NCBI RefSeq assembly: GCF_900110255.1
Contig: NZ_FODD01000001.1
Location: 329,486 to 393,485 of the forward strand
Direction of reading: 5' to 3'
Length of the DNA stretch: 64,000 bases
From: Actinacidiphila rubida
GTDB lineage: Bacteria > Actinomycetota > Actinomycetes > Streptomycetales > Streptomycetaceae
Under the pieces are notes generated by a model. That model was not told the DNA's origin, did no database searches, and worked only from the letters and a program-made list of their open reading frames with translations. A program made the position numbers and the translations under genes. Positions 47,101 through 55,003 of this stretch are shown in pieces; position 1 is the first letter of the stretch; every line of letters begins with the position of its first letter.

Positions 47101-50100
47101 CCGGCACGAGCGGCCAGCAGATCGCCACCAACGGCCCGGTCGTCGACACGACGGCCTCCTACTCGGTGTCCGCGTGGGTGAACATGGCCTCGCTGCCGAC
47201 CGGGAACGCCACCGTGGTCTCCCAGTCCGGCACCACCAACAGCGCCTTCATGCTGCAGTACAACTACGCGCACACCAGCGCGCCGCTGTGGAGCATGGAG
47301 ACCACCAACGCCGACACCACCGGCCCGAGCTTCCCGTCGGCCTACTCCACCGCCGTCCCGGCCGCGGGCGCCTGGACGCACCTGGTCGGCGTCTACAACG
47401 CCGCCACCGGCGGCCTGCAGATCTACGTCAACGGAACCCTGTCCGGCAGCGGAACCACCACCACCCCGTGGAGCGCCGGCGGCCCGCTGACCCTCGGCGC
47501 CGCCAAGTACAACGGCAACGCGACCGACTTCCTGCCGGGCTCGGTCTCCAACGTGCAGGTCTACCCGCGCGCCCTGAGCGCCGCCGACGTCACCAAGCTG
47601 TACGGCAACGGCCGCTCCGGCGGCACCGTCGGCTCCGCCTCGGTGAGCACCACGAAGTGGGCGTACGACAAGCGCGGCCTGGCCACGTCCATGACCGACG
47701 CGAACCTCAACACCACGGACTACTCCTACGACGAGGCCGGCAACCTCGCGGTCACCACCGCCCCCGCCGTCCAGGTCGAGACCGGCGGCGGCGCGCCCAC
47801 CACCCAGCGGCCCGTCACCACCAGCGGGTTCAACACCTACGGCGAGGCCGTCGAGGAGGTCGGCCCCAACGGCGACCAGACCACCACCGCCTACGACGCC
47901 GACGGCAACAAGGTCTCCGAGACGCTGCCGCCCTACACCCCGGCCGGCTCGTCCACCCCGCTGACCGCGACCACGTCCTGGGCGTACGACAGCGACGGCA
48001 ACCAGACCAGCGTCACCACGCCGGGCAACGAGACGACCCACTACCTGTACGACCAGCTCGGCGACGTCGCCCGCACCACGCTGCCGGACGGCACGAGCAC
48101 CCACGCCGTCTACGACACCAACGGCGAGGCGCTGTCGGTGACCGACGCGAACGGCGGCGTCACCCAGGCCACGTACGACTACCTCGGGCGGCCGCTGACC
48201 TCCTCGGTCCTCGAACGCTTCCCGACCGCCACCACCCTGACGACCACCAACTCGTACGCGCCCACCACCGGCAACCCGTACGGCGCGTTCCTGTCGTCCA
48301 CCACCACCCCCGGCGGCGTGACCACGTCCTACGCGTACAACCGGGCCGGCGAGCCCACCGCCGTCACCGACGGCGCCGGCAACACCACCTCGTACGCCTA
48401 CGACTACCAGGGCGAGCGCACCAAGGTCACCGCGCCGGACAGCACCTGGACGCAGACCGAGTACGACCCGGCCGGACAGCCCACGTCCAGCGAGCAGTAC
48501 GACGCGAACGGCACCCTGCTGCGGGGGACCTCGCAGGTCTACGACGGCACCGGCAACGTGCTGGCGTCCACCGACGCCAACCACCACACCACCCACTTCA
48601 CCTACGACGCGGCCGGCACCGTGACGCAGGAGGTCCAGCCGGTCTCCGACACCGCGTCGATCACCACGAGCTTCGGCTACGACGCGGCGGGCAACCAGAC
48701 CCGCTACACCGACGGCCGCGGCAACTCCTGGTACGACACCTACACGCCGTGGGGCCAGCAGGAGACCGTCCGGGCGCCCGCCACCGCCGACTACTCCTCG
48801 GCGGCCGACTCCACCACCACCAACGCCTACGACATCGACGGGCAGCTCGTCTCCAGCACCCAGCCGGGCGGCGTCACCACCGCGATGACGTACGACTCCG
48901 TCGGCAACCTCAAGACGGCCACCGGCAGCGGCGCCGACGCGGCGACGGCCACCCGGTCGTTCAGCTACGACGCCGACGGCCAGATCAAGTCCGCCAGCAC
49001 CGACGAGGCCGGCACGGTCGGCGCCCGCGACCACCAGGCGGCCACCAGCGAGTCGTTCAACTACGACGACCGCGGCGACCTGCTCTCCGCGGACGGCTCC
49101 GCCGGATCGTCCAGCTTCACCTACAACCAGGACTCCTCGCCGGTCACCCGCACCGACGCGGCCGGCACCACGTCCTACGGCTACGACACCGCGGGCCGCC
49201 TGCACACCCTCGACGACGCGTCCTCCGGCACCGAACTGACCTACGGCTACAACACGATGGACCAGGTCAACTCGGTGAAGTACGGCGCCACCGGGCAGAC
49301 CCGCACCTACACCTACGACGGCACGCACGCGCTGACCGGCGACACCCTCGTCCAGGGCGGCTCCACGCTGTCCGCCATCAGCTACGGCTACGACGCCAAC
49401 GGCAACCTGACGAGCAAGAACACCGCCGGCGTCGCGGGCGCCTCCAGCAACACCTACACCTACGACTACGCGGACCGCCTCACCTCGTGGAAGAGCGGGA
49501 CCACCACCACGCCGTACGCGTACGACGCCTCGGGCAACCGGATCCAGGTCGGCTCGAACGTCTACACCTACGACGCCCGCGACCAGCTCACCTCCGACGG
49601 CGTCCACACGTACGCGTACTCCGCACGCGGCACGATGACGTCGGACACCTCCACGCAGGGCACGGCCGCGTACACCACCGACGCGTTCGGCAACCAGATC
49701 ACCGCGGCCGGCCACTCCTACACGCTCGACGCCGCCGGCCGGAACATCACCGACACCAATGCCGCCGACCAGTCGACCCGCACGTTCCAGTACTCCGGAG
49801 CGGGCGACACCATCGCCTCCGACGGCGCGTTCCGGTACAGCTACGACCCGTCCGGCGGACTCGTCGGCGTCAACGCCGGCGGCACACCGGGCAGCGGGAC
49901 CCTCGCGCTGACCGACGCGCACGACGACGTCATCGGCACCTTCGCCTCCGGCGCCACCGCCCTGAACGGGTCCACGAGTTACGACCCGCTGGGCAACGTG
50001 ACGGCCACCGCGGGCACCAACGGCCTGCTCGGCTTCCAGTCCGGCTGGACCGAGGCCGACACCGGCAAGGTCGGCACCGCGTCACGCTGGTACAACCCGG

Positions 50101-52181
50101 CCACCGGCACCTTCCTCAACAAGGACTCGGCGTCGCTGAACCCCGTCCCGAACGAGGCGGCCGCCAACCCGTTCGCCTACCTCGGCGACAACCCGCTGGA
50201 CGGCACGGACCCGAGCGGCCACTGGGGCTTCCACAGCCTGTGGCACGCCGCGACGCACGCCGTCTCCTCGGTCACGTCCTCGTTCAGCTCGAGCTTCAGT
50301 TCCAGCTGGGACGACTTCAGCTCGTTCGTCTACCACTACACGCCGCCGATCGTGCACCGCATCGTGCACGCGGCCAAGCACGCCGTCCGCCACGCCGTCC
50401 ACCGGGTGCAGGACTACTACCACGCCACCGTGCGCCGGGCCCGCCGCATCTACCACTACGCGGCGCGGCACGTGAAGCGCTACTACCACGCGGCCGTGCG
50501 CAAGGTGACCTCCGCCTACCACGCGGTCAAACGGAGGGTCCAACGCGAGGTCGCGAAGGCGAGAACGCTCGTCCACTCGGCCATGAAGAAGGCCAGAAGC
50601 GCGATCCACAAGGCCGCGAGCGCCGTCCGGACCGCGTACCACGCCTCGGTCAAGGCCGTGAAGACGGCCGCGACGTACGCCAAGCACCACGCGGCGGCCA
50701 TCACCTCGTTCGTGGTCTCCACCGCGGTGTTCGCCGGCTGTGAGGCGGTGACGGCGGGCGTCGGCTCCATCGGCTGCGCGGCGGCCGCGGGAGCGGCGGG
50801 CTCGCTCGTCGAGCAGGGCTTCAACTGCGCCCAGCACGGCGGATCGGCGTGCAGCGCGGGCGCGTTCGCCACGTCGGCGGTGACCGGTGCGGTGACGGGC
50901 GCGATCGGCGGTGCGCTCGGCTCGCTCGGCGGCAAGATCCTCGGCAAGGTCGCCCCGAAGGCGATGGAGGCCGTCGGCGGACTGTTCGGCAAGGGCGCCT
51001 CGGAAGCGGCGGAGAGCGGCGCGGCGGACGCGACGGACGAGGCCGCGGCGAAGGCGGCGTCCGAGGAGTCGGGTTCGGCGGCGGACGGCGACGGGCCCAG
51101 CTGCACCAAGCACAGCTTCACGGGCGGCACGAAGGTGCTGCTCGCCGACGGCTCGACCAAGTCCATCGACAAGGTGAAGGTCGGCGACACCATCGCCAAC
51201 TCGGTGCCGGGTGTGGCCGGTACGGAGGCGCACAAGGTCACCGCGGTCATCGTCACGACGACCGACCACGACTTCGTGGACCTCACGATCAAGGCGCGGA
51301 CGAAGTCCGCGGTGAAGACGGTCGCGGCGAAGGCCGCGAAGAAGGCGGCGTTCGGCCTGGCCGCGTCGGCGGCGGTGCTGGGCGCGCTGGCCGGCACGCA
51401 TCACGCGGGCGCAGACCACACGTCGCCGACGGCCGCGATCGTCGCCCACACGTCGCCGGCGGTTGCCACCTCAGCGGCGCCGTCCGCGTCCGGGGCGACG
51501 GAGAAGGCCGCCCACCTCACGACGACCTTCCACCACCCCTTCTACGACGAGACCCGCTCGTCCTTCGTCGACGCCCGCGAACTCCACAGCGGCGACGTCC
51601 TCCAGACCCCGACCGGCACCGCCGAGGTCACCGGCGTCCGCCTCTACCACGCCAACACCACCACCTACGACCTCACCATCGGCACCCTCCACACGTACTA
51701 TGTGGAGGCTGGCGCGACGCCGGTACTCGTTCATAACTGTGATGTCGCCACTGAGGATGATGCGCGTCTGGCTATGGATCGAGCAGAAGAGCTGCAGTCG
51801 GGGCGGACTGATTATCCGCACGCCGATAAGAAGGGAACGACTGCCGTCATTGGGGTTTGGAATTCCCTGGAAAAGAAATTGACGATGAGGATTGGAATCA
51901 ACGGCTCTGGGCCGATGCCTGCGAACTTCGCTCTGCGGGCCAATGAGGAGTTCGTGCAGGGTGCCGGTCATGCCGAAGAGGCAATCTTGAATGGCCTACA
52001 GGAGCATGAGCATGCAATCTTCGGTGCGGCTTCGAGGAACTTCTGCAACGACAGATGCCTTCCGATGATTCTCGATCCTGAGCAGCTCAATGTAGACACT
52101 TTGGAGATCGGCGGCGCGGGGATACGAGGCCATGCCGCGCAGAACTCTCCATATACATTGTTCTGGTCTCCGAAGGGTTAG
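41160..52181 (+). CDS. secreted RHS/YD-repeat polymorphic toxin with Hint and deaminase toxin tail
   Basis: 3,673 residues. A signal peptide (basic, then MLAFVALAFTLATDQAAADG) and a DNRLRE-like beta domain (about 350-545) lead into LamG-like domains near 890-1137, 1190-1420 and 1942-2154. YD repeats follow, to an RHS core ending NPFAYLGDNPLDGTDPSG (about 3005-3022). Next is a His/Arg/Tyr-rich helical stretch with a hydrophobic Ala/Gly region (3025-3300), then a pretoxin Hint domain (3315-3526, first Cys3315, HHPFYD, ending HTYYVEAGATPVLVHN). The toxin (3527-3673) has GHAEEAIL (H3604, E3606) and FCNDRC (C3629, C3633), a deaminase-fold zinc site. Hint cleavage should release it. G+C falls sharply at the Hint/toxin border. 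GTG 41160 has AGGAG upstream. An immunity gene follows. Confidence 0.93.
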   Translation: MRASFLRRSSRRLARRRVWMRCTAMLAFVALAFTLATDQAAADGATLPALSMPSLSSLTSWLKHPHWNHLPRQAGGTAAGRSHRATAASTRAGGGVGHPPGHAPGELDAYHPYAKSVKAGRSAVVGGWSAKTSKRDAAHSGRTVTVYDNADGSHTRQVSLDAVNYQDAHGNWLPIDTRLSRRADGSLHERANSLGVAFAPRASDPHLAVLTTGSGTSVGYALGGAAPVAGTLAADGKAVTYPGVLPGTDLVAAASANGVKEAVVLHSAQTANSWTFPLALQGLTPSLAKDGSVELRDAAGKITARIPRAYAYDSRVDRRSGDPTTTYAVQYALVGDHGTTALKVTLDQAWLHDPARVFPVTVDPTITDGWTTTYAESGNTGDHSFEQTVKVGSYDSGTHSANSFVNHWYGGWDGSKVTVTAADLHLFDTWASTCTAERFDVALVTSAWTPTGVTTYPGPSKGSSIGNLTPSVPNACANTGADRTVGDWLDVPLTVSAIQGWVNGTTPDYGLAVYAATTDALHWKQFGSFSDAGKGPYITVTYTGTTPPQVYQQYPDNNAVEYTTTPELTAWSGGANSQANTTTKYDFQVYDNTNTKVADSGLLATGDWTVPAGKLKWGQTYSWTIQSYDASLYSGATYYAMSIQVPQPLVTSGLSQNSSDHGFDPSIGNYTTSDTDATISVAGPSLDIDRDYNSRDPRWTGAFGAGWSSVLDARATEQYNAAGAVVGNVVTYPDGSQVGFGKNGDGTYSPPSGRFATFKAVTGGYSLTDKNDTAYAFTQSLGSGGYGITSVTDADGRAVTFGWSGGHITTMTSVTAGRALHLTWQTPSGAGAAHVATVVTDPVVTTDSTSALTWTYGYTGDQLSTVCSPISTTQCTTYGYTAGSQYQNATLDLGPHAAWPMSEASGTAGKDAVLANQGTENLTYSGVTLGSAAGTGPLTGSTATAALFNGTSSYATMPFDMGNDTDSGALSLWFKTSAGPGVLYSYASQPVTAGDSPGAYTPAAYVGTDGKLKAEFWYSGGIAPISTTASVADGKWHHMVLSAAGNSQTLFLDGAKVGSVTGSVSIKPGVAFGKNQPYNTLGAGFLGGNWPDEPHQSSTDPTGTATYFNGAIADAAWFDRPLVAADVTTLRGYGTHAASLLSSIKRPSGKTYQAMTYDAATTTLTQLTDESGGVWKLATPTVAGSSQTYRGAVLGGAPATYFRLGEAAGATTALDETRGGTGTYNAVTLGQTGPFSDQKAATFNGTSSWVQVPDVQTGHTAASAELWFKTTHGGAILMNSQTAAIGGTVSSTTPQLWIGSDGKLYGGFYTTSGSVQLATTGTVIDGQWHHALISATGTSQTLYLDGTQAATKTGTAALTNASRTVTYLGAGTTGAGWSGLTNGTVAYFNGSLAEAATYRTALTSDDAAAHFEAAKNSAGLLPVETVKVTGPAPANAVSTYKYDLLNNERQLSETDGLGYTTSFGYDTGGFEHTVVDPNGAMTVTGHDPRGNVVSSTTCQDQAANHCSTEYYTYYPDDTTAQLTTADARNDVLLTERDGRSVSATDTTYLTTHTYSTTGDETGITTPPVAGFPAGRTTSTVYSDGTSAFPAADTGNVPAGLAVRTTSPGGAVSSVAYFHNGDVASTTDPLGLVTSYTYDGLGQVLTKKAVSDTYPAGLTSSYVYDAAGQVTQESDPRITDRVTGATHAAVSTTAYDADGDVLSQTVADGSGGDAPRTETQTYNQYDQVLTDSDANQAAGAANGNTTTYTYDASGNKTTEVTSSGTTTQYTYDDDGHLLTQGIQYTGDPVNPQSATLLTESSRAYDPAGRLASITDAMGNTTSYTYTDNGLTAKITKTSADGKSSSVVTANTYDAAGNLLTETTDNGATVTNHTVDAASRTTATTVDPTGVNRTTTVSYTPDDLVATQTDRNASGNQTTTANTYDAAGDQLSESVYGDTTGHPSGWWKLDQTSGTTVPDASGTGYTAAVGSGVTWNNGAATFAGTSGQQIATNGPVVDTTASYSVSAWVNMASLPTGNATVVSQSGTTNSAFMLQYNYAHTSAPLWSMETTNADTTGPSFPSAYSTAVPAAGAWTHLVGVYNAATGGLQIYVNGTLSGSGTTTTPWSAGGPLTLGAAKYNGNATDFLPGSVSNVQVYPRALSAADVTKLYGNGRSGGTVGSASVSTTKWAYDKRGLATSMTDANLNTTDYSYDEAGNLAVTTAPAVQVETGGGAPTTQRPVTTSGFNTYGEAVEEVGPNGDQTTTAYDADGNKVSETLPPYTPAGSSTPLTATTSWAYDSDGNQTSVTTPGNETTHYLYDQLGDVARTTLPDGTSTHAVYDTNGEALSVTDANGGVTQATYDYLGRPLTSSVLERFPTATTLTTTNSYAPTTGNPYGAFLSSTTTPGGVTTSYAYNRAGEPTAVTDGAGNTTSYAYDYQGERTKVTAPDSTWTQTEYDPAGQPTSSEQYDANGTLLRGTSQVYDGTGNVLASTDANHHTTHFTYDAAGTVTQEVQPVSDTASITTSFGYDAAGNQTRYTDGRGNSWYDTYTPWGQQETVRAPATADYSSAADSTTTNAYDIDGQLVSSTQPGGVTTAMTYDSVGNLKTATGSGADAATATRSFSYDADGQIKSASTDEAGTVGARDHQAATSESFNYDDRGDLLSADGSAGSSSFTYNQDSSPVTRTDAAGTTSYGYDTAGRLHTLDDASSGTELTYGYNTMDQVNSVKYGATGQTRTYTYDGTHALTGDTLVQGGSTLSAISYGYDANGNLTSKNTAGVAGASSNTYTYDYADRLTSWKSGTTTTPYAYDASGNRIQVGSNVYTYDARDQLTSDGVHTYAYSARGTMTSDTSTQGTAAYTTDAFGNQITAAGHSYTLDAAGRNITDTNAADQSTRTFQYSGAGDTIASDGAFRYSYDPSGGLVGVNAGGTPGSGTLALTDAHDDVIGTFASGATALNGSTSYDPLGNVTATAGTNGLLGFQSGWTEADTGKVGTASRWYNPATGTFLNKDSASLNPVPNEAAANPFAYLGDNPLDGTDPSGHWGFHSLWHAATHAVSSVTSSFSSSFSSSWDDFSSFVYHYTPPIVHRIVHAAKHAVRHAVHRVQDYYHATVRRARRIYHYAARHVKRYYHAAVRKVTSAYHAVKRRVQREVAKARTLVHSAMKKARSAIHKAASAVRTAYHASVKAVKTAATYAKHHAAAITSFVVSTAVFAGCEAVTAGVGSIGCAAAAGAAGSLVEQGFNCAQHGGSACSAGAFATSAVTGAVTGAIGGALGSLGGKILGKVAPKAMEAVGGLFGKGASEAAESGAADATDEAAAKAASEESGSAADGDGPSCTKHSFTGGTKVLLADGSTKSIDKVKVGDTIANSVPGVAGTEAHKVTAVIVTTTDHDFVDLTIKARTKSAVKTVAAKAAKKAAFGLAASAAVLGALAGTHHAGADHTSPTAAIVAHTSPAVATSAAPSASGATEKAAHLTTTFHHPFYDETRSSFVDARELHSGDVLQTPTGTAEVTGVRLYHANTTTYDLTIGTLHTYYVEAGATPVLVHNCDVATEDDARLAMDRAEELQSGRTDYPHADKKGTTAVIGVWNSLEKKLTMRIGINGSGPMPANFALRANEEFVQGAGHAEEAILNGLQEHEHAIFGAASRNFCNDRCLPMILDPEQLNVDTLEIGGAGIRGHAAQNSPYTLFWSPKG

Positions 52182-52188
52182 GTTGTCC

Positions 52189-52830
52189 ATGGCCAGACAT
52201 CGAGACATTTCAGTACTTGAGAGTGCTTCGACTGTGGTTTTGGCCGCATACTGTGCGGCTGCTGCAGAGCGCGTCGGTGGCATCTACGCCGCTCTCGTCG
52301 AAGTGGAAGAATCAACCTGGGCGAAGGATTCCCTGAGAGCTGTTTGGGGAGTTGTGACCTCGGGAATGTCGTCGGAGTCTGACGAGGACGCCTGCGCGGA
52401 GGCATTGGAAGCCGTCGAGGATATAGCCGACTCTGATGAGGAGGAGCCTGACATTGGCTGGGGATTCTACGCTGCGCGGGCCATCGATGTATTGGGATTG
52501 GCTTTAGAGTCCGCCCTGCGCCCGGATTTCTCAAAGGCCGATCTTGCAGCTAGTACAATGGAATCACTTTTGGGGTCGTTCGACTTCACTCTCTCGGGGG
52601 GAGGGTCAGTCATCTATCGCGCAGGAGAACCGCTTCCGTCCCCTGGGCCGCTCGTACGCTCCGAGCTAGAGGCCGATTCATCATTCCTGGATTCCTTGCA
52701 GGGTGCTGGACTGGATGTGGCCGCTCCCTCTGTCCCGGATGCGGTAATTTCCCAGATTCGGGAGCATTCTCGCGAAATTGGCAGAAGATACATGGATGCA
52801 GTGCGAGAAGTGATTGAGATTGAAGGGTGA
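52189..52830 (+). CDS. probable immunity protein for the RHS deaminase toxin (DUF416-like)
   Basis: 213 residues, starting 7 bp after the toxin stop, the normal place for a cognate immunity gene. The protein is acidic and mostly helical: TVVLAAYCAAAAERVGGIYAALVEVEE, KDSLRAVWGVVTSGM, ACAEALEAVEDI and FYAARAIDVLGLALESAL. The xAAxxAERxxxxY/LRxxWxxL pattern resembles DUF416 proteins, though distantly. A/T-rich codon use matches the toxin tail rather than the RHS body, so the pair was probably acquired together. No signal peptide; it should act in the cytosol against the toxin of kin cells. Family call is tentative, context strong. Confidence 0.78.
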   Translation: MARHRDISVLESASTVVLAAYCAAAAERVGGIYAALVEVEESTWAKDSLRAVWGVVTSGMSSESDEDACAEALEAVEDIADSDEEEPDIGWGFYAARAIDVLGLALESALRPDFSKADLAASTMESLLGSFDFTLSGGGSVIYRAGEPLPSPGPLVRSELEADSSFLDSLQGAGLDVAAPSVPDAVISQIREHSREIGRRYMDAVREVIEIEG

Positions 52831-53051
52831 GCGAAAAAGAGCCCCCATCGATCGAGTGGGCCGGATTGTCTGGTGCCTGCGTCCGGAAAGAGCAACCTTG
52901 GAGATGGCCTGTGCGCGCGGATTGAAACGCCTGCAGCGTCGCTCGTGGTAGAAACTAGACTCTTGCTGTCATTGAGGTGACAGGTGATGAGGTAATTGTC
53001 GCGCCCCGTCGGATAGCTAAGCGCTGTCCCGTAATCCCACGAGGCTGAGGG

Positions 53052-53447
53052 TCATGCCGTGTCCGGGTCGGCGCCGATGGCACCGGCCGAGCGAAGCGAA
53101 CGCCCGAGGTCTCCGGTGAGAACGCGGGGGTGGCGCCGCCACCACCACAGTTCGGGGCCGGGCCGCCTGTGGAACTGGTCGAGTGCTTGGCCGTCGTCGT
53201 CCACGGTGCGGCCCTGTACCGGTCGTCTAGAAACCTTGATCTGCGAGGTCCAGAGCTGAACGATGTGTTCGTCCAGCAAAAGCCATGCCTCGTGCAGCCA
53301 GTTTCGGCAGTAGAGGTCGTTGGTGTACTCGTAGATGTCGTCGTCGTAGCCATGCTCGATCACGCCCACCAGGACAGCCCACGCGTGCACCATGTCAGCA
53401 ACCGTGAATGCTGTCCGCCAGCCACGCTGATGCAACAGCTCTCCCAC
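53052..53447 (-). CDS. unknown small protein between IS end and transposase
   Basis: 131 residues: MGELLHQRGWRTAFTVADMVHAWAVLVG, then EHGYDDDIYEYTNDLYCRNWLHEAWLLL, and a C-terminal WWWRRHPRVL stretch. It is rich in Trp, His and acidic residues and has no signal or membrane helix. The overall look recalls small immunity-like proteins that I remember beside insertion sequences in streptomycetes, but no family was identified. It reads opposite to the transposase and lies within the inverted ends. The GTG at 53447 has no good ribosome binding site, so the start may be wrong or the gene truncated at its 5' end. Confidence 0.55.
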   Translation of the reverse strand: MGELLHQRGWRTAFTVADMVHAWAVLVGVIEHGYDDDIYEYTNDLYCRNWLHEAWLLLDEHIVQLWTSQIKVSRRPVQGRTVDDDGQALDQFHRRPGPELWWWRRHPRVLTGDLGRSLRSAGAIGADPDTA

Positions 53448-53564
53448 CTCAGCTTCAGTAGCTACGGGCGTGAGGCTCTCATGCCGAATCCGTCGGGGCG
53501 ACCGAGATGCGTCCAGTCAGAGGCTTGCGGCCCTGCACCATCATCAAGATGAGACGATCTCGCC

Positions 53565-54335
53565 GTGGCTTGTGTGATCTCGGCGTCGGAGCCGTCCTGG
53601 ATAGCCCTGTTCAGCGGGCTGAGTCCGATGCGGTTCGGGAAGCTGGTGACCGTTCTGAGGCGCCAGGGTGCGGGCGCCGTCCGCAAGGGCCGGCCGTGGA
53701 GCCTTCCGCTGGAGGACCGGGCCCTGCTGGTCGCGGCCTACTGGCGCACGAACCTGACCATGCGGCAACTTGCCCCGCTGTTCGGGGTGTCCAAGTCGGC
53801 CGCGGACCGCATCATCGACCACCTCGGGCCGATGCTTGCGCTCCAGCCTCGCAAGCGGTTCGCCAAAGACACCGTGCTCATCGTGGACGGCACTCTGGTC
53901 CCCACCCGGGACCACGCGCTCGCCGAGCGTTCGAAGAACTACCGGTACTCCACCAACCACCAGGTCGTCATCGACGCTGACACCCGCCTGGTTGTCGTGG
54001 TCGGCCGACCGCTCGCCGGAAACCGCAACGACTGCAAGGCCCGGGAGGAATCCGGCGCCAAGGCTGCCGTGGGCAACACCGTTACGATCGCCGACGGCGG
54101 CTACCCGGGCACCGGACTCGTCATCCCGCACCGCCGCCAGCGCGGCCAGAGTGAACTCCCGGCCTGGAAAGAGGAACACAACAAGTCCCACAAGCAGGTC
54201 CGCGCCCACGTCGAGCACGTCTTCGCCCGCATGAAGACCTGGAAGGTCCTCCGCGACTGCCGCTTGAAGGGCGATGGTGTCCAACACGCCATGCCCGGCA
54301 TCGCCCGGATGCACAACCTCACCCTCGCCGGGTAG
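53565..54335 (+). CDS. IS5-family DDE transposase
   Basis: 256 residues in one intact frame. An N-terminal helix-turn-helix (LLVAAYWRTNLTMRQLAPLFGVSKSAADRIIDHLGP, about 46-82) precedes the DDE_Tnp_4-type catalytic core. Acidic residues are in VDGTLVPTRDHAL (D), VTIADGGYPGTG (D) and VRAHVEHVFARMKTWKVL (E). The DDE triad appears complete, so the element could be active. GTG start at 53565. It interrupts the toxin-immunity array and probably contributed to its breakage. Confidence 0.9.
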   Translation: MACVISASEPSWIALFSGLSPMRFGKLVTVLRRQGAGAVRKGRPWSLPLEDRALLVAAYWRTNLTMRQLAPLFGVSKSAADRIIDHLGPMLALQPRKRFAKDTVLIVDGTLVPTRDHALAERSKNYRYSTNHQVVIDADTRLVVVVGRPLAGNRNDCKAREESGAKAAVGNTVTIADGGYPGTGLVIPHRRQRGQSELPAWKEEHNKSHKQVRAHVEHVFARMKTWKVLRDCRLKGDGVQHAMPGIARMHNLTLAG

Positions 54336-54392
54336 GTCAGCGGGCCGCACAGCGGCCAACCGTGCTTGAGGCGACCCGATGATCATTTACGG

Positions 54393-54646
54393 GACAGCAG
54401 TTAGGTACGGCCGCAGACGCCATCCGGTGGATCCGCATCGCCCTGCGCACCATCACACCCGCCCTTGACCGCGCCGTATCCCACGACGCCTGGGCATGGC
54501 TCACCACGGGCCAACTCGACGCCACCGAACGCCTCCGGGCCGGCAAGCCCCGCACCTACACCGCCCACCACGCCTCAACCACAATCGAGTGGACCGCTCG
54601 CTCGGTCACCTTCCTGGCCCTGGCACACCGAGCCGCAACACGCTGA
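54393..54646 (+). pseudogene. 3' gene fragment next to the IS right end
   Basis: An open frame without start codon begins within 6 bp of the IS end and runs to TGA at 54644-54646. It reads GTAADAIRWIRIALRTITPALDRAVS ... TAHHASTTIEWTARSVTFLALAHRAATR. High third-position G+C and balanced composition suggest a real coding remnant of about 84 residues cut by the insertion. The parent was not recognised; no matching 5' part was found on the other side of the IS. Confidence 0.45.
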
Positions 54647-54735
54647 GCATGTGCAGAGGCATTGAAGCCCCGGTACTGGATGTCTAGCTTCAGATGAGGC
54701 TTGACGGTTGTGTGTCGGTTGATGCTTTCCGGTTC

Positions 54736-54930
54736 CTAGCCTGTTGTGCGGTTCTTCGTGCCGTAGGCCTTGAAGCGGGTCACCTCCTTGCGGGTGGTGC
54801 GGGGCACCGTCCGCAGGCGGTGTCCGCCCTGGTCGAAGATGTGCAGCTTGGACGGCACACGCATCAAGACCGTGCCGTCCCGGCTGAATACCGCGGATCT
54901 GGTCCGGCTGCGAGCCTCCGGGGCCCGGGC
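54736..54930 (-). pseudogene. C-terminal fragment of an unrecognised gene
   Basis: Minus-strand frame ending at 54736 with DGTVLMRVPSKLHIFDQGGHRLRTVPRTTRKEVTRFKAYGTKNRTTG. It looks protein-like (basic, mixed beta) but has no start, and upstream it runs into the repeat region at 55004. It may be a mobile-element or toxin-locus remnant. The 54647-54735 stretch next to it holds nothing I recognise. Confidence 0.3.
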
Positions 54931-55003
54931 GGCTGGTTCCGCTCCGGCTGGACGTGCTCCTGGCCGGCTTGCGGTGCGGATGCCGATCGAGGTGGCCCGC
55001 ACC

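Larger units (their letters stand above)
53023..54387. mobile_element. IS5-family insertion sequence with passenger gene
   Basis: Inverted ends GCTGTCCCGTAA (53023-53034) and TTACGGGACAGC (54376-54387) bracket 1,365 bp. CTAA lies two bases outside the left end and TTAG two bases outside the right end; they are inverse complements rather than a direct repeat, so no clean target duplication is seen. Inside are a transposase (53565-54335) and an oppositely oriented gene (53052-53447). The bracketed size is near typical for the family, but 540 bp to the left of the transposase is longer than usual. That 540-bp part may be a passenger or captured sequence. Confidence 0.75.

Noticed and set aside
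41145..49922. Long minus-strand open frame (over 2,900 codons) antisense to the RHS gene
   Set aside because: It is an artefact of strong G/C third-position bias. The translation is Gly/Val/Arg low-complexity and matches no fold, while the plus strand has signal peptide, YD repeats and Hint.
53023..54387. Target-site duplication around the IS
   Set aside because: CTAA and TTAG flank the ends but are inverted, not direct, copies, so no duplication is claimed.
54647..55003. Plus-strand open frame leading into HTYYV as a real Hint domain
   Set aside because: The frame is open by chance. None of the Hint landmarks (first Cys, GTxVLLADG, HHPFxD) occur before the junction.
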